The translations under genes and the position numbers were made by a program. DNA of 64,000 nt, from assembly GCA_022575985.1 (NCBI GenBank), contig JAKSXM010000380.1, positions 85,716 to 149,715 of the forward strand, written 5' to 3'. The notes under the pieces are model-generated. The model searched no databases. It had not been told where the DNA came from and saw only the letters and a program-made list of their open reading frames with translations. Every line of letters begins with the position of its first letter. Within the stretch, counting starts at the first letter, position 1. The stretch comes from Anagrus nilaparvatae (Eukaryota; Arthropoda; Insecta; Hymenoptera; Mymaridae). Positions 50,431-62,950 of this stretch are shown in pieces.

Positions 50431-51300
50431 TGAAACTATTTGTATTGGTTAAAATTTTTATAAACCCAGTTTACAAATAATGAGAGAATATTCTACGTAG
50501 AGAAAAACATAAACAAATATGGCCCTTGAGGCCAGCGTAATTAAAAAACAAGATATAAATAAATTAAATAAGTATTAAAATTAATGTATATTTAGAAAAG
50601 GTGGATTCACTTTCATGAAACCATTTGAATAGGTTAAAATTTTTATAAAACAAGTTTACTTATAATGAAAAAATATGTAAAATAGAGAAAAACCTAAACA
50701 AATACAGTCCAAAAGGCCTGAGAAATAAAAAAACAAGATATAAAAATTTAAATAGGTATCAAAAATATTGTATTTTTAGAATCTTTGGATCTACTTGCTT
50801 GAAACCATTTGAATTGGTTAAAATTTTTATAAACCAAGTTTACTAATAATAAGAGAATATTCTACGTAGAGGAAAACTAAAACAAATACGGCCCACCAGG
50901 CCAGCGTAATTAAAAAACAAGATATAAATAAATTAAATAAGTATTAAAATTATTGTATATTTAGAAAAGGCGGATCCACTTTCATGAAACCATTTGAATG
51001 GTTAAAATTCTTATAAACCAAGTTTGCTTATAATAAAAAAATATATAAAATAGAGAAAAACTTAAACAAATACAGTCCAAAAGGCCTGAGAAATAAAAAA
51101 ACATAATATAAAAAATTTAAATAGGTATCAAAATTATTGTATTTTTATAAACTTTGGATCCACTTGCATGAAACCATTTGAATAGGTTAAAATTTTTATA
51201 AAACATGTTTACTAATAATAAGAAAAAATTCTACGTAGAGGAATACTAAAACAAATACGGCCCTTCAGGCCAGCGTAATTAAAAAACAAGATATAAATAA
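50431..51300. repeat. A'-B-A3-B2-A1 block, copy of 52831-~53700
   Basis: TTTGTATTGG at 50441 and 52841 are 2,400 bp apart, and AAAAGGCGGATCC and ATAAACTTTGG follow in both. The sister region at 59.9-60.0 kb lacks these extra monomers: the offset falls from about 9,415 to about 8,677 bp across this block, which equals four monomers. The last monomer is an A1/A' chimera: A1 left half, then ATTAATGTAT and GTGGATTCAC from about 51320. Confidence 0.82.
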
Positions 51301-53204
51301 ATTAAATAAGTATTAAAATTAATGTATATTTAGAAAAGGTGGATTCACTTTCATGAAACCATTTGAATAGGTTAAAATTTTTATAAAACAAGTTTACTTA
51401 TAATGAAAAAATATGTAAAATAGAGAAAAACCTAAACAAATACAGTCCAAAAGGCCTGAGAAATAAAAAAACAAGATATAAAAATTTAAATAGGTATCAA
51501 AAATATTGTATTTTTAGAATCTTTGGATCTACTTGCTTGAAACCATTTGAATTGGTTAAAATTTTTATAAACCAAGTTTACTAATAATAAGAGAATATTC
51601 TAAGTAGAGGAAAACTAAAACAAATACGGCCCACCAGGCCAGCGTAATTAAAAAACAAGATATAAATAAATTAAATAAGTATTAAAATTATTGTATATTT
51701 AGAAAAGGTGGATCCACTTTCATGAAACCATTTGAATGGTTAAAATTCTTATAAACCAAGTTTGCTTATAATAAAAAAATATATAAAATAGAGAATAACT
51801 TAAACAAATACATTCCAAAAGACCTGAGAAATAAAAAAACATAATATAAAAAATTTAAATAGGTATCAAAATTATTGTATTTTTATAAACGTTGGATCCA
51901 CTTGCATGAAACCATTTAAATAGGTTAAAATTTTTATAAAACAAGTTTACTTATAATGAAAAAATATGTAAAATAGAGAAAAACCTAAACAAATGCAGTC
52001 CAATAGGCCTGAGAAATAAAAAAACAAGATATAAAATATTTAATTAGGTATCAAAAATATTGTATTTTTAGAATCTTTGGATCTACTTGCTTGAAACCAT
52101 TTGAATAGGTTAAAATTTTTATAAAACAAGTTTACTTATAATGAAAAAATATGTAAAATAGAGAAAAACCTAAACAAATGCAGTCCAATAGGCCTGAGAA
52201 ATAAAAAAACAAGATATAAAAATTTAAATACGTATCAAAAATATTGTATTTTTAGAATCTTTGGATCTACTTGCATGAAACCATTTGAATTGATTAAAAT
52301 TTTTATAAAACAAGTTTACTTATAATGAAAAAATATGTAAAATAGAGAAAAACCTAAACAAATGCAGTCCAATAGGCCTGAGAAATAAAAAAACAAGATA
52401 TAAAATATTTAATTAGGTATCAAAATTATTGTATTTTTATAAACGTTGGATCCACTTGCATGAAACCATTTGAATAGGTTAAAATTTTTATAAAACAAGT
52501 TTACTTATAATGAAAAAATATGTAAAATAGAGAAAAACCTAAACAAATGCAGTCCAATAGGCCTGAGAAATAAAAAAACAAGATATAAAATATTTAATTA
52601 GGTATCAAAATTATTGTATTTTTATAAACGTTGGATCCACTTGCATGAAACCATTTGAATAGGATAAAATTTTTATAAAAAATGTTTACTTATAATGAAA
52701 AAATATGTAAAATAGAGAAAAACCTAAACAAATACAGTCCAAAAGGACTGAGAAATAAAAAAACAAGATATAAAAAATTTAATTAGGTATCAAAATTATT
52801 GTATTTTTATAAACGTTGGATCTACTTGCATGAAACTATTTGTATTGGTTAAAATTTTTATAAACCCAGTTTACAAATAATGAGAGAATATTCTACGTAG
52901 AGAAAAACATAAACAAATATGGCCCTTGAGGCCAGCGTAATTAAAAAACAAGATATAAATAAATTAAATAAGTATTAAAATTAATGTATATTTAGAAAAG
53001 GTGGATTCACTTTCATGAAACCATTTGAATAGGTTAAAATTTTTATAAAACAAGTTTACTTATAATGAAAAAATATGTAAAATAGAGAAAAACCTAAACA
53101 AATACAGTCCAAAAGGCCTAAGAAATAAAAAAACAAGATATAAAAATTTAAATAGGTATCAAAAATATTGTATTTTTAGAATCTTTGGATCTACTTGCTT
53201 GAAA
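51301..53204. repeat. Segment with a run of six B monomers
   Basis: After the A monomer with TCTAAGTAGA (about 51599) come six consecutive B monomers (cores near 51825, 52010, 52195, 52380, 52565 and 52750) before the next A' at about 52930. At about 52280-52310 an A-type left arm (GAATTGATTAAAA) runs into a B body (AAAACAAGTTTACTTATAATG), so the long run arose by loss of an A body. Repeated at 60-61.9 kb. Private marks: AAAAAATGTTTACTT, AAGGACTGAG, GGCCTAAGAAAT, GAATGGGTT. Confidence 0.85.
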
Positions 53205-54311
53205 CCATTTGAATGGGTTAAAATTTTTATAAACCAAGTTTACTAATAATAAGAGAATATTCTACGTAGAGGAAAACTAAAACAAATACGGCCCACCAGG
53301 CCAGCGTAATTAAAAAACAAGATATAAATAAATTAAATAAGTATTAAAATTATTGTATATTTAGAAAAGGCGGATCCACTTTCATGAAACCATTTGAATG
53401 GTTAAAATTCTTATAAACCAAGTTTGCTTATAATAAAAAAATATATAAAATAGAGAAAAACTTAAACAAATACAGTCCAAAAGGCCTGAGAAATAAAAAA
53501 ACATAATATAAAAAATTTAAATAGGTATCAAAATTATTGTATTTTTATAAACTTTGGATCCACTTGCATGAAACCATTTGAATAGGTTAAAATTTTTATA
53601 AAACATGTTTACTAATAATAAGAAAAAATTCTACGTAGAGGAATACTAAAACAAATACGGCCCTTCAGGCCAGCGTAATTAAAAAACAAGATATAAATAA
53701 ATTAAATAAGTATTAAAATTATTGTATATTTAGAAAAGGTGGATCCACTTTCATGAAACCATTTGAATAGGTTAAAATTTTTATAAAACAAGTTTACTTA
53801 TAATGAAAAAATATGTAAAATAGAGAAAAACCTAAACAAATACAGTCCAAAAGGCCTGAGAAATAAAAAAACAAGATATAAAAATTTAATTAGGTATCAA
53901 AATTATTGTATTTTTATAAACGTTGGATCTACTTGCATGAAACCATTTGAATTGGTTAAAATTTTTATAAACCCAGTTTACAAATAATGAGAGAATATTC
54001 TACGTAGAGAAAAACTTCAACAAATATGGCCCTTGAGGCCAGCGTAATTAAAAAACAAGATATAAATAAATTAAATAAGTATTAAAATTAATGTATATTT
54101 AGAAAAGGTGGATTCACTTTCATAAAACCATTTGAATAGGTTAAAATTTTTATAAAACAAGTTTACTTATAATGAAAAAATATGTAAAATAGAGAAAAAC
54201 CTAAACAAATACAGTCCAAAAGGCCTGAGAAATAAAAAAACAAGATATAAAAATTTAAATAGGTATCAAAAATATTGTATTTTTAGAATCTTTGGATCTA
54301 CTTGCTTGAAA
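53205..54311. repeat. Hexamer HOR copy 1, A3-B2-A1-B1-A'-B1 (1,107 bp)
   Basis: Three A-B pairs, each with a different A and a recognisable B partner. Marks are GAAAAGGCGGATCC, ATAAACTTTGG, AAGAAAAAATTC, ACTTCAAC and TTTCATAAAACC. The next copy is 1,107 bp on. This and the following unit are the cleanest short HOR in the window. Confidence 0.9.
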
Positions 54312-55418
54312 CCATTTGAATTGGTTAAAATTTTTATAAACCAAGTTTACTAATAATAAGAGAATATTCTACGTAGAGGAAAACTAAAACAAATACGGCC
54401 CACCAGGCCAGCGTAATTAAAAAACAAGATATAAATAAATTAAATAAGTATTAAAATTATTGTATATTTAGAAAAGGCGGATCCACTTTCATGAAACCAT
54501 TTGAATGGTTAAAATTCTTATAAACCAAGTTTGCTTATAATAAAAAAATATATAAAATAGAGAAAAACTTAAACAAATACAGTCCAAAAGGCCTGAGAAA
54601 TAAAAAAACATAATATAAAAAATTTAAATAGGTATCAAAATTATTGTATTTTTATAAACTTTGGATCCACTTGCATGAAACCATTTGAATAGGTTAAAAT
54701 TTTTATAAAACATGTTTACTAATAATAAGAAAAAATTCTACGTAGAGGAATACTAAAACAAATACGGCCCTTCAGGCCAGCGTAATTAAAAAACAAGATA
54801 TAAATAAATTAAATAAGTATTAAAATTATTGTATATTTAGAAAAGGTGGATCCACTTTCATGAAACCATTTGAATAGGTTAAAATTTTTATAAAACAAGT
54901 TTACTTATAATGAAAAAATATGTAAAATAGAGAAAAACCTAAACAAATACAGTCCAAAAGGCCTGAGAAATAAAAAAACAAGATATAAAAATTTAATTAG
55001 GTATCAAAATTATTGTATTTTTATAAACGTTGGATCTACTTGCATGAAACCATTTGAATTGGTTAAAATTTTTATAAACCCAGTTTACAAATAATGAGAG
55101 AATATTCTACGTAGAGAAAAACTTCAACAAATATGGCCCTTGAGGCCAGCGTAATTAAAAAACAAGATATAAATAAATTAAATAAGTATTAAAATTAATG
55201 TATATTTAGAAAAGGTGGATTCACTTTCATAAAACCATTTGAATAGGTTAAAATTTTTATAAAACAAGTTTACTTATAATGAAAAAATATGTAAAATAGA
55301 GAAAAACCTAAACAAATACAGTCCAAAAGGCCTGAGAAATAAAAAAACAAGATATAAAAATTTAAATAGGTATCAAAAATATTGTATTTTTGGAATCTTT
55401 GGATCTACTTGCTTGAAA
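54312..55418. repeat. Hexamer HOR copy 2 (1,107 bp)
   Basis: Same six monomers and marks as copy 1 (CTTCAAC at 54015 and 55122; GGCGGATCC at about 53369 and 54477). Its final B monomer differs by TATTTTTGGAATC. From 54497 it also matches 3323 onward at 51,174 bp. Confidence 0.9.
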
Positions 55419-55972
55419 CCATTTGAATTGGTTAAAATTTTTATAAACCAAGTTTACTAATAATAAGAGAATATTCTACGTAGAGGAAAACTAAAACAAA
55501 TACGGCCCTTCAGGCCAGCGTAATTAAAAAACAAGATATAAATAAATTAAATAAGTATTAAAATTATTGTTTATTTAGAAAAGGTGGATCCACTTTCATG
55601 AAACCATTTGAATAGGTTAAAATTTTTATAAAACAAGTTTACTTATAATGAAAAAATATGTAAAATAGAGAAAAACCTTAACAAATACATTCCAAAAGGC
55701 CTGAGAAATAAAAAAACAAGATATAAAAATATAAATAGGTATCAAAAATATTGTATTTTTGGAATCTTTGGATCTACTTGCTTGAAACCATTTGAATTGG
55801 TTAAAATTATTATAAACCAAGTTTACTAATAATAAGAGAATATTCTACGTAGAGGAAAACTAAAACAAATACGGCCCACCAGGCCAGCGTAATTAAAAAA
55901 CAAGATATAAATAAATTAAATAAGTATTAAAATTATTATATATTTAGAAAAGGTGGATCCACTTTCATGAAA

Positions 55973-58190
55973 CCATTTGAATGGTTAAAATTCTTATAAA
56001 CCAAGTTTGCTTATAATAAAAAAATATATAAAATAGAGAAAAACTTAAACAAATACAGTCCAAAAGGCCTGAGAAATAAAAAAACATAATATAAAAAATT
56101 TAAATAGGTATCAAAATTATTGTATTTTTATAAACGTTGGATCCACTTGCATGAAACCATTTAAATAGGTTAAAATTTTTATAAAACAAGTTTACTTATA
56201 ATGAAAAAATATGTTAAATAGAGAAAAATCTAAACAAATGCAGTCCAAAAGGCCTGAGAAAAAAAAAACAAGATATAAAAAATTTAATTAGGTATCAAAA
56301 ATATTGTATTTTTAGAATCTTTGGATCTACTTGCATGAAACCATTTGAATTGGTTAAAATTTTTATAAACCCAGTTTACAAATAATGAGAGAATATTCTA
56401 CGTAGAGAAAAACTTAAACAAATATGGCCCTTGAGGCCAGCGTAATTAAAAAACAAGATACAAATAAATTAAATAAGTTATTAAATTAACGTATATTTAG
56501 AAAAGGTGGATTCACTTTCATGAAACCATTTGAATAGGTTAAAATTTTTATAAAACAAGTTTACTTATAATGAAAAATTATGTAAAATATAGAAAAATCT
56601 AAACAAATACAGTCCAAAAGGCCTGAGAAATAAAAAAACAAGATATAAAAATTTAAATAGGTATCAAAAATATTGTATTTTTAGAATCTTTGGATCTACT
56701 TGCTTGAAACCATTTGAATTGGTTAAAATTTTTATAAACCAAGTTTACTAATAATAAGAGAATATTCTACGTAGAGGAAAACTAAAACAAATACGGCCCA
56801 CCAGGCCAGTGTAATTAAAAAACAAGATAAAAATAAATTAAATAAGTATTAAAATTATTGTATATTTAGAAAAGGTGGATCCACTTTCATGTAACCATTT
56901 GAATTGGTTAAAATTCTCTAAAACCAAGTTTACTTATAATAAAAAAATATATAAAATAGAGAAAAACTTAAACAAATACAGTCCAAAAGGCCTGAGGAAT
57001 AAAAAAACATAATATAAAAAATTTAAATAGGTATCAAAATTATTGTATTTTTATAAACGTTGAATCCACTTGCATAAAACCATTTAAATAGGTTAAAATT
57101 TTTATAAAACAAGTTAACTTATAATGAAAAAATATGTAAAATAGAAAAAAACCTAAACAAATACAGTCCAAAAGGCCTGAGAATTAAAAAAACAAGATAT
57201 AAAAAATTTAATTAGGTATCAAAATTATTGTATTTTTATAAACGTTGGATCTACTTGCATGAAACTATTTGAATTGTTTAAAATTTTTATAAACCCAGTT
57301 TACAAATAATGAGAGAATATTCTACGTAGAGGAAAACTAAAACAAATACGGCCCACCAGGCCAGCGTAATTAAAAAACAAGATATAAATAAATTAAATAA
57401 GTATTAAAATTATTGTATATTTAGAAAAGGTGGATCCACTTTCATGAAACCATTTGAATTGGTTAAAATTCTTATAAACCAAGCTTACTTATAATAAAAA
57501 AATATATAAAATAGAGAAAAACTTGAACAAATACAGTCCAAAAGGCCTGAGGAATAAAAAAACATAATATAAAAAATTTAAATAGGTATAAATATTATTG
57601 TATTTTTATAAACGCTGGATCCACTTGCATGAAACCATTTGAATAGGTTAAAATTTTTATAAAACAAGTTTACTTATAATGAAAAAATATGTAAAATAGA
57701 GAGAAACCTAAACAAATGCAGTCCAAAAGGCCTGAGAAATAAAAAAACAAGATATAAAATATTTAATTAGGTATCAAAAATATTGTATTTTTAGAATCTT
57801 TGGATCTACTTGCATGAAACCATTTGAATTGGTTAAAATATTTATAAACCAAGTTTACTAATAATAAGAGAATATTCTACGTAGAGGAAAACTAAAACAA
57901 ATACGGCCCTTGAGGCCAGCGTAATTAAAAAACAATATATAAATAAATTAAATAAGTATTAAAATTATTGTATATTTAGAAAAGGTGGATCCACTTTCAT
58001 GAAACCATTTGAATAGGTTAAAATTTTTATAAAACAAGTTTACTTATAATAAAAAAATATATAAAATAGAGAAAAACCTAAACAAATACAGTCCAAAAGG
58101 CCTGAGGAATAAAAAAAACATAATATAAAAAATTTAAATAGGTATCAAAATTATTGTATTTTTATAAACGTTGGATCCACTTGCATGAAA
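55973..58190. repeat. 12-monomer HOR copy P4 (~2,218 bp)
   Basis: Same order as P1 (B-B-A'-B-A-B-B-A-B-B-A-B), with P1 at exactly 51,174 bp upstream. Shared marks are ATGTTAAATAG, the A10 run, AAATTATGTAAAATATAG and TCATGTAACC. Its second half is the variant with GTATAAATATT and AAACGCTGG (57588), as in P3, so P4 combines a P1-like left part with a P3-like right part. GAGAGAAACC at about 57698 is private. Confidence 0.85.
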
Positions 58191-61100
58191 CCATTTAAAT
58201 AGGTTAAAATTTTTATAAAACAAGTTTACTTATAATGAAAAAATATGTAAAATAGAGAAAAACCTAAACAAATACAGTCCAAAAGGCCTGAGAATTAAAA
58301 AAACAAGATATAAAAAATTTAATTAGGTATCAAAATTATTGTATTTTTATAAACGTTGGATCTACTTGCATGAAACTATTTGAATTGGTTAAAATTTTTA
58401 TAAACCCAGTTTACAAATAATGAGAGAATATTCTACGTAGAGTAAAACTTAAACAAATATGGCCCTTGAGGCCAGCGTAATTAAAAAACAATATATAAAT
58501 AAATTAAATAAGTATTAAAATTATTGTATATTTAGAAAAGGTGGATCCACTTTCAAGAAACCATTTGAATAGGTTAAAATTTTTATAAAACAAGTTTACT
58601 TATAATAAAAAAATATATAAAATAGAGAAAAACCTAAACAAATACAGTCTAAATGGCCTGAGGAATAAAAAAACATAATATAAAAAATTTAAATAGGTAT
58701 CAAAATTATTGTATTTTTATAACGTTGGATCCACTTGCATAAAACCATTTAAATAGGTTAAAATTTTTATAAAACAAGTTTACTTATAATGAAAAAAATA
58801 TGTAAAATAGAGAAAAACCTAAACAAATACAGTCCAAAAGGCCTGAGAATTAAAAAAACAAGATATAAAAAATTTAATTAGGTATCAAAATTATTGTATT
58901 TTTATAAACGTTGGATCTACTTGCATGAAACTATTTGAATTGGTTAAAATTTTTATAAACCCAGTTTACAAATAATGAGAGAATATTCTACGTAGAGTAA
59001 AACTTAAACAAATATGGCATTTGAGGCCAGCGTAATTAAAAAACAAGATATAAATAAATTAAATAAGTATTAAAATTAATGTATATTTAGAAAAGGTGGA
59101 TTCACTTTCATGAAACCATTTGAATAGGTTAAAATTTTTATAAAACAAGTTTACTTTTAATAAAAAAAATATAAAATAGAGAAAAACCTAAACAAATACA
59201 AAAGGCCTGAGAAATAAAAAAACATAATATAAAAAATTTAAATAGGTATCAAAAATATAGTATTTTTAGAATCTTTGGATCTACTTGCTTGAAACCATTT
59301 GAATTGGTTAAAATTTTGATAAACCAAGTTTACTAATAATAAGAGAATATTCTACGTAGAGGAAAACTAAAACAAATACGGCCCACCAGCCAGTGTAATT
59401 ATAAAACAAGATAAAAATAAATTAAATAAGTATTAAAATTATTGTATATTTAGAAAAGGTGGATCCACTTTCATGAAACCATTTGAATTGGTTAAAATTC
59501 TCTAAAACCAAGTTTACTGATAATAAAAAAATATATAAAATAGAGAAAAACTTAAACAAATACAGTCCAAAAGGCCTGAGGAATAAAAAAACATAATATA
59601 AAAAAATTTAAATAGGTATCAAAATTATTGTATTTTTATAAACGTTGGATCCACTTGCATAAAACCATTTAAATAGGTTAAAATTTTTATACAACAAGTT
59701 TACTTATAATGAAAAAATATGTAAAATAGAGAAAAACCTAAACAAATACAGTCCAAAAGGCCTGAGAATTAATAAAAACAAGATAAAAAAATTTAATTAG
59801 GTATCAAAATTATTGTATTTTTATAAACGTTGGATCTACTTGCATGAAACTATTTGAATTGGTTAAAATTTTTATAAACCCAGTTTACAAATAATGAGAG
59901 AATATTCTACGTAGAGTAAAACTTAAACAAATATGGCCCTTGAGGCCAGCGTAATTAAAAAACAAGATATAAATAAATTAAATAAGTATTAAAATTAATG
60001 TATATTTAGAAAAGGTGGATTCACTTTCATGAAACCATTTGAATAGGTTAAAATTTTTATAAAACAAGTTTACTTATAATGAAAAAATATGTAAAATAGA
60101 GAAAAACCTAAACAAATACAGTCCAAAAGGCCTGAGAAATAAAAAAAACAAGATATAAAAATTTAAATAGGTATCAAAAATATTGTATTTTTAGAATCTT
60201 TGGATCTACTTGCTTGAAACCATTTGAATTGGTTAAAATTTTTATAAACCAAGTTTACTAATAATAAGAGAATATTCTAAGTAGAGGAAAACTAAAACAA
60301 ATACGGCCCACCAGGCCAGCGTAATTAAAAAACAAGATATAAATAAATTAAATAAGTATTAAAATTATTGTATATTTAGAAAAGGTGGATCCACTTTCAT
60401 GAAACCATTTGAATGGTTAAAATTCTTATAAACCAAGTTTGCTTATAATAAAAAAATATATAAAATAGAGAATAACTTAAACAAATACATTCCAAAAGAC
60501 CTGAGAAATAAAAAAACATAATATAAAAAATTTAAATAGGTATCAAAATTATTGTATTTTTATAAACGTTGGATCCACTTGCATGAAACCCATTTAAATA
60601 GGTTAAAATTTTTATAAAACAAGTTTACTTATAATGAAAAAAATATGTAAAATAGAGAAAAACCTAAACAAATGCAGTCCAATAGGCCTGAGAAATAAAA
60701 AAACAAGATATAAAATATTTAATTAGGTATCAAAAATATTGTATTTTTAGAATCTTTGGATCTACTTGCTTGAAACCATTTGAATAGGTTAAAATTTTTA
60801 TAAAACAAGTTTACTTATAATGAAAAAATATGTAAAATAGAGAAAAAACCTAAACAAATGCAGTCCAATAGGCCTGAGAAATAAAAAAACAAGATATAAA
60901 AAATTTAAATACGTATCAAAAATATTGTATTTTTAGAATCTTTGGATCTACTTGCATGAAACCATTTGAATTGATTAAAATTTTTATAAAACAAGTTTAC
61001 TTATAATGAAAAAATATGTAAAATAGAGAAAAACCTAAACAAATGCAGTCCAATAGGCCTGAGAAATAAAAAAACAAGATATAAAATATTAATTAGGTAT

Positions 61101-62950
61101 CAAAATTATTGTATTTTTATAAACGTTGGATCCACTTGCATGAAACCATTTGAATAGGTTAAAATTTTTATAAAACAAGTTTACTTATAATGAAAAAATA
61201 TAGTAAAATAGAGAAAAACCTAAACAAATGCAGTCCAATAGGCCTGAGAAATAAAAAAACAAGATATAAAATATTTAATTAGGTATCAAAATTATTGTAT
61301 TTTTATAACGTTGGATCCACTTGCATGAAACCATTTGAATAGGATAAAATTTTTATAAAAAATGTTTACTTATAATGAAAAAATATGTAAAATAGAGAAA
61401 AACCTAAACAAATACAGTCCAAAAGGGACTGAGAAATAAAAAAAACAAGATATAAAAAATTTAATTAGGTATCAAAATTATTGTATTTTTATAAACGTTG
61501 GATCTACTTGCATGAAACTATTTGTATTGGTTAAAATTTTTATAAACCCAGTTTACAAATAATGAGAGAATATTCTACGTAGAGAAAAACATAAACAAAT
61601 ATGGCCCTTGAGGCCAGCGTAATTAAAAAACAAGATATAAATAAATTAAATAAGTATTAAAATTAATGTATATTAGAAAAGGTGGATTCACTTTCATGAA
61701 ACCATTTGAATAGGTTAAAATTTTTATAAAACAAGTTTACTTATAATGAAAAAATATGTAAAATAGAGAAAAACCTAAACAAATACAGTCCAAAAGGCCT
61801 AAGAAATAAAAAAACAAGATATAAAAATTTAAATAGGTATCAAAAATATTGTATTTTTAGAATCTTTGGATCTACTTGCTTGAAACCATTTGAATGGGTT
61901 AAAATTTTTATAAACCAAGTTTACTAATAATAAGAGAATATTCTACGTAGAGGAAAACTAAAACAAATACGGCCCACCAGGCCAGCGTAATTAAAAAACA
62001 AGATATAAATAAATTAAATAAGTATTAAAATTATTGTATATTTAGAAAAGGCGGATCCACTTTCATGAAACCATTTGAATGGTTAAAATTCTTATAAACC
62101 AAGTTTGCTTATAATAAAAAAATATATAAAATAGAGAAAAAACTTAAACAAATACAGTCCAAAAGGCCTGAGAAATAAAAAAACATAATATAAAAAAATT
62201 TAAATAGGTATCAAAATTATTGTATTTTTATAAACTTTGGATCCACTTGCATGAAACCATTTGAATAGGTTAAAATTTTTATAAAACATGTTTACTAATA
62301 ATAAGAAAAAATTCTACGTAGAGGAATACTAAAACAAATACGGCCCTTCAGGCCAGCGTAATTAAAAAACAAGATATAAATAAATTAAATAAGTATTAAA
62401 ATTATTGTATATTTAGAAAAGGTGGATCCACTTTCATGAAACCATTTGAATAGGTTAAAATTTTTATAAAACAAGTTTACTTATAATGAAAAAAATATGT
62501 AAAATAGAGAAAAACCTAAACAAATACAGTCCAAAAGGCCTGAGAAATAAAAAAACAAGATATAAAAATTTAATTAGGTATCAAAATTATTGTATTTTTA
62601 TAAACGTTGGATCTACTTGCATGAAACCATTTGAATTGGTTAAAATTTTTATAAACCCAGTTTACAAATAATGAGAGAATATTCTACGTAGAGAAAAACT
62701 TCAACAAATATGGCCCTTGAGGCCAGCGTAATTAAAAAACAAGATATAAATAAATTAAATAAGTATTAAAATTAATGTATATTTAGAAAAGGTGGATTCA
62801 CTTTCATAAAACCATTTGAATAGGTTAAAATTTTTATAAAACAAGTTTACTTATAATGAAAAAAATAGTAAAATAGAGAAAAACCTAAACAAATACAGTC
62901 CAAAAGGCCTGAGAAATAAAAAAACAAGATATAAAAATTTAAATAGGCTA
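58100..62950. other. Region rich in one-base indels (possible low-quality consensus)
   Basis: Many small length changes unlike the rest of the array. Examples: TTTTATAACGTTGG (58719 and 61304), a five-base loss in AAATACAAAAGGCC (59196), CCACCAGCCAG for CCACCAGGCCAG (59385), GAAACCCATTT (60585), AGAGAAAAAACC (60841), AAATATAGTAAAAT (61197), AAAGGGACTGAG (61422), GTATATTAGAAAAGG (61668), AATAGGCTATC (62942), and several A-runs lengthened by one. The sister copy at about 49.7-54.3 kb lacks nearly all of them. The sequence is clean again after about 62.95 kb. Confidence 0.7.

Noticed and set aside
55626..55820. Minus-strand open frame of 64 codons, nearly identical to the one at 4452
   Set aside because: Similarity comes from segment duplication at 51,174 bp, not from protein constraint. 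No ribosome site, domain or neighbouring gene is present.
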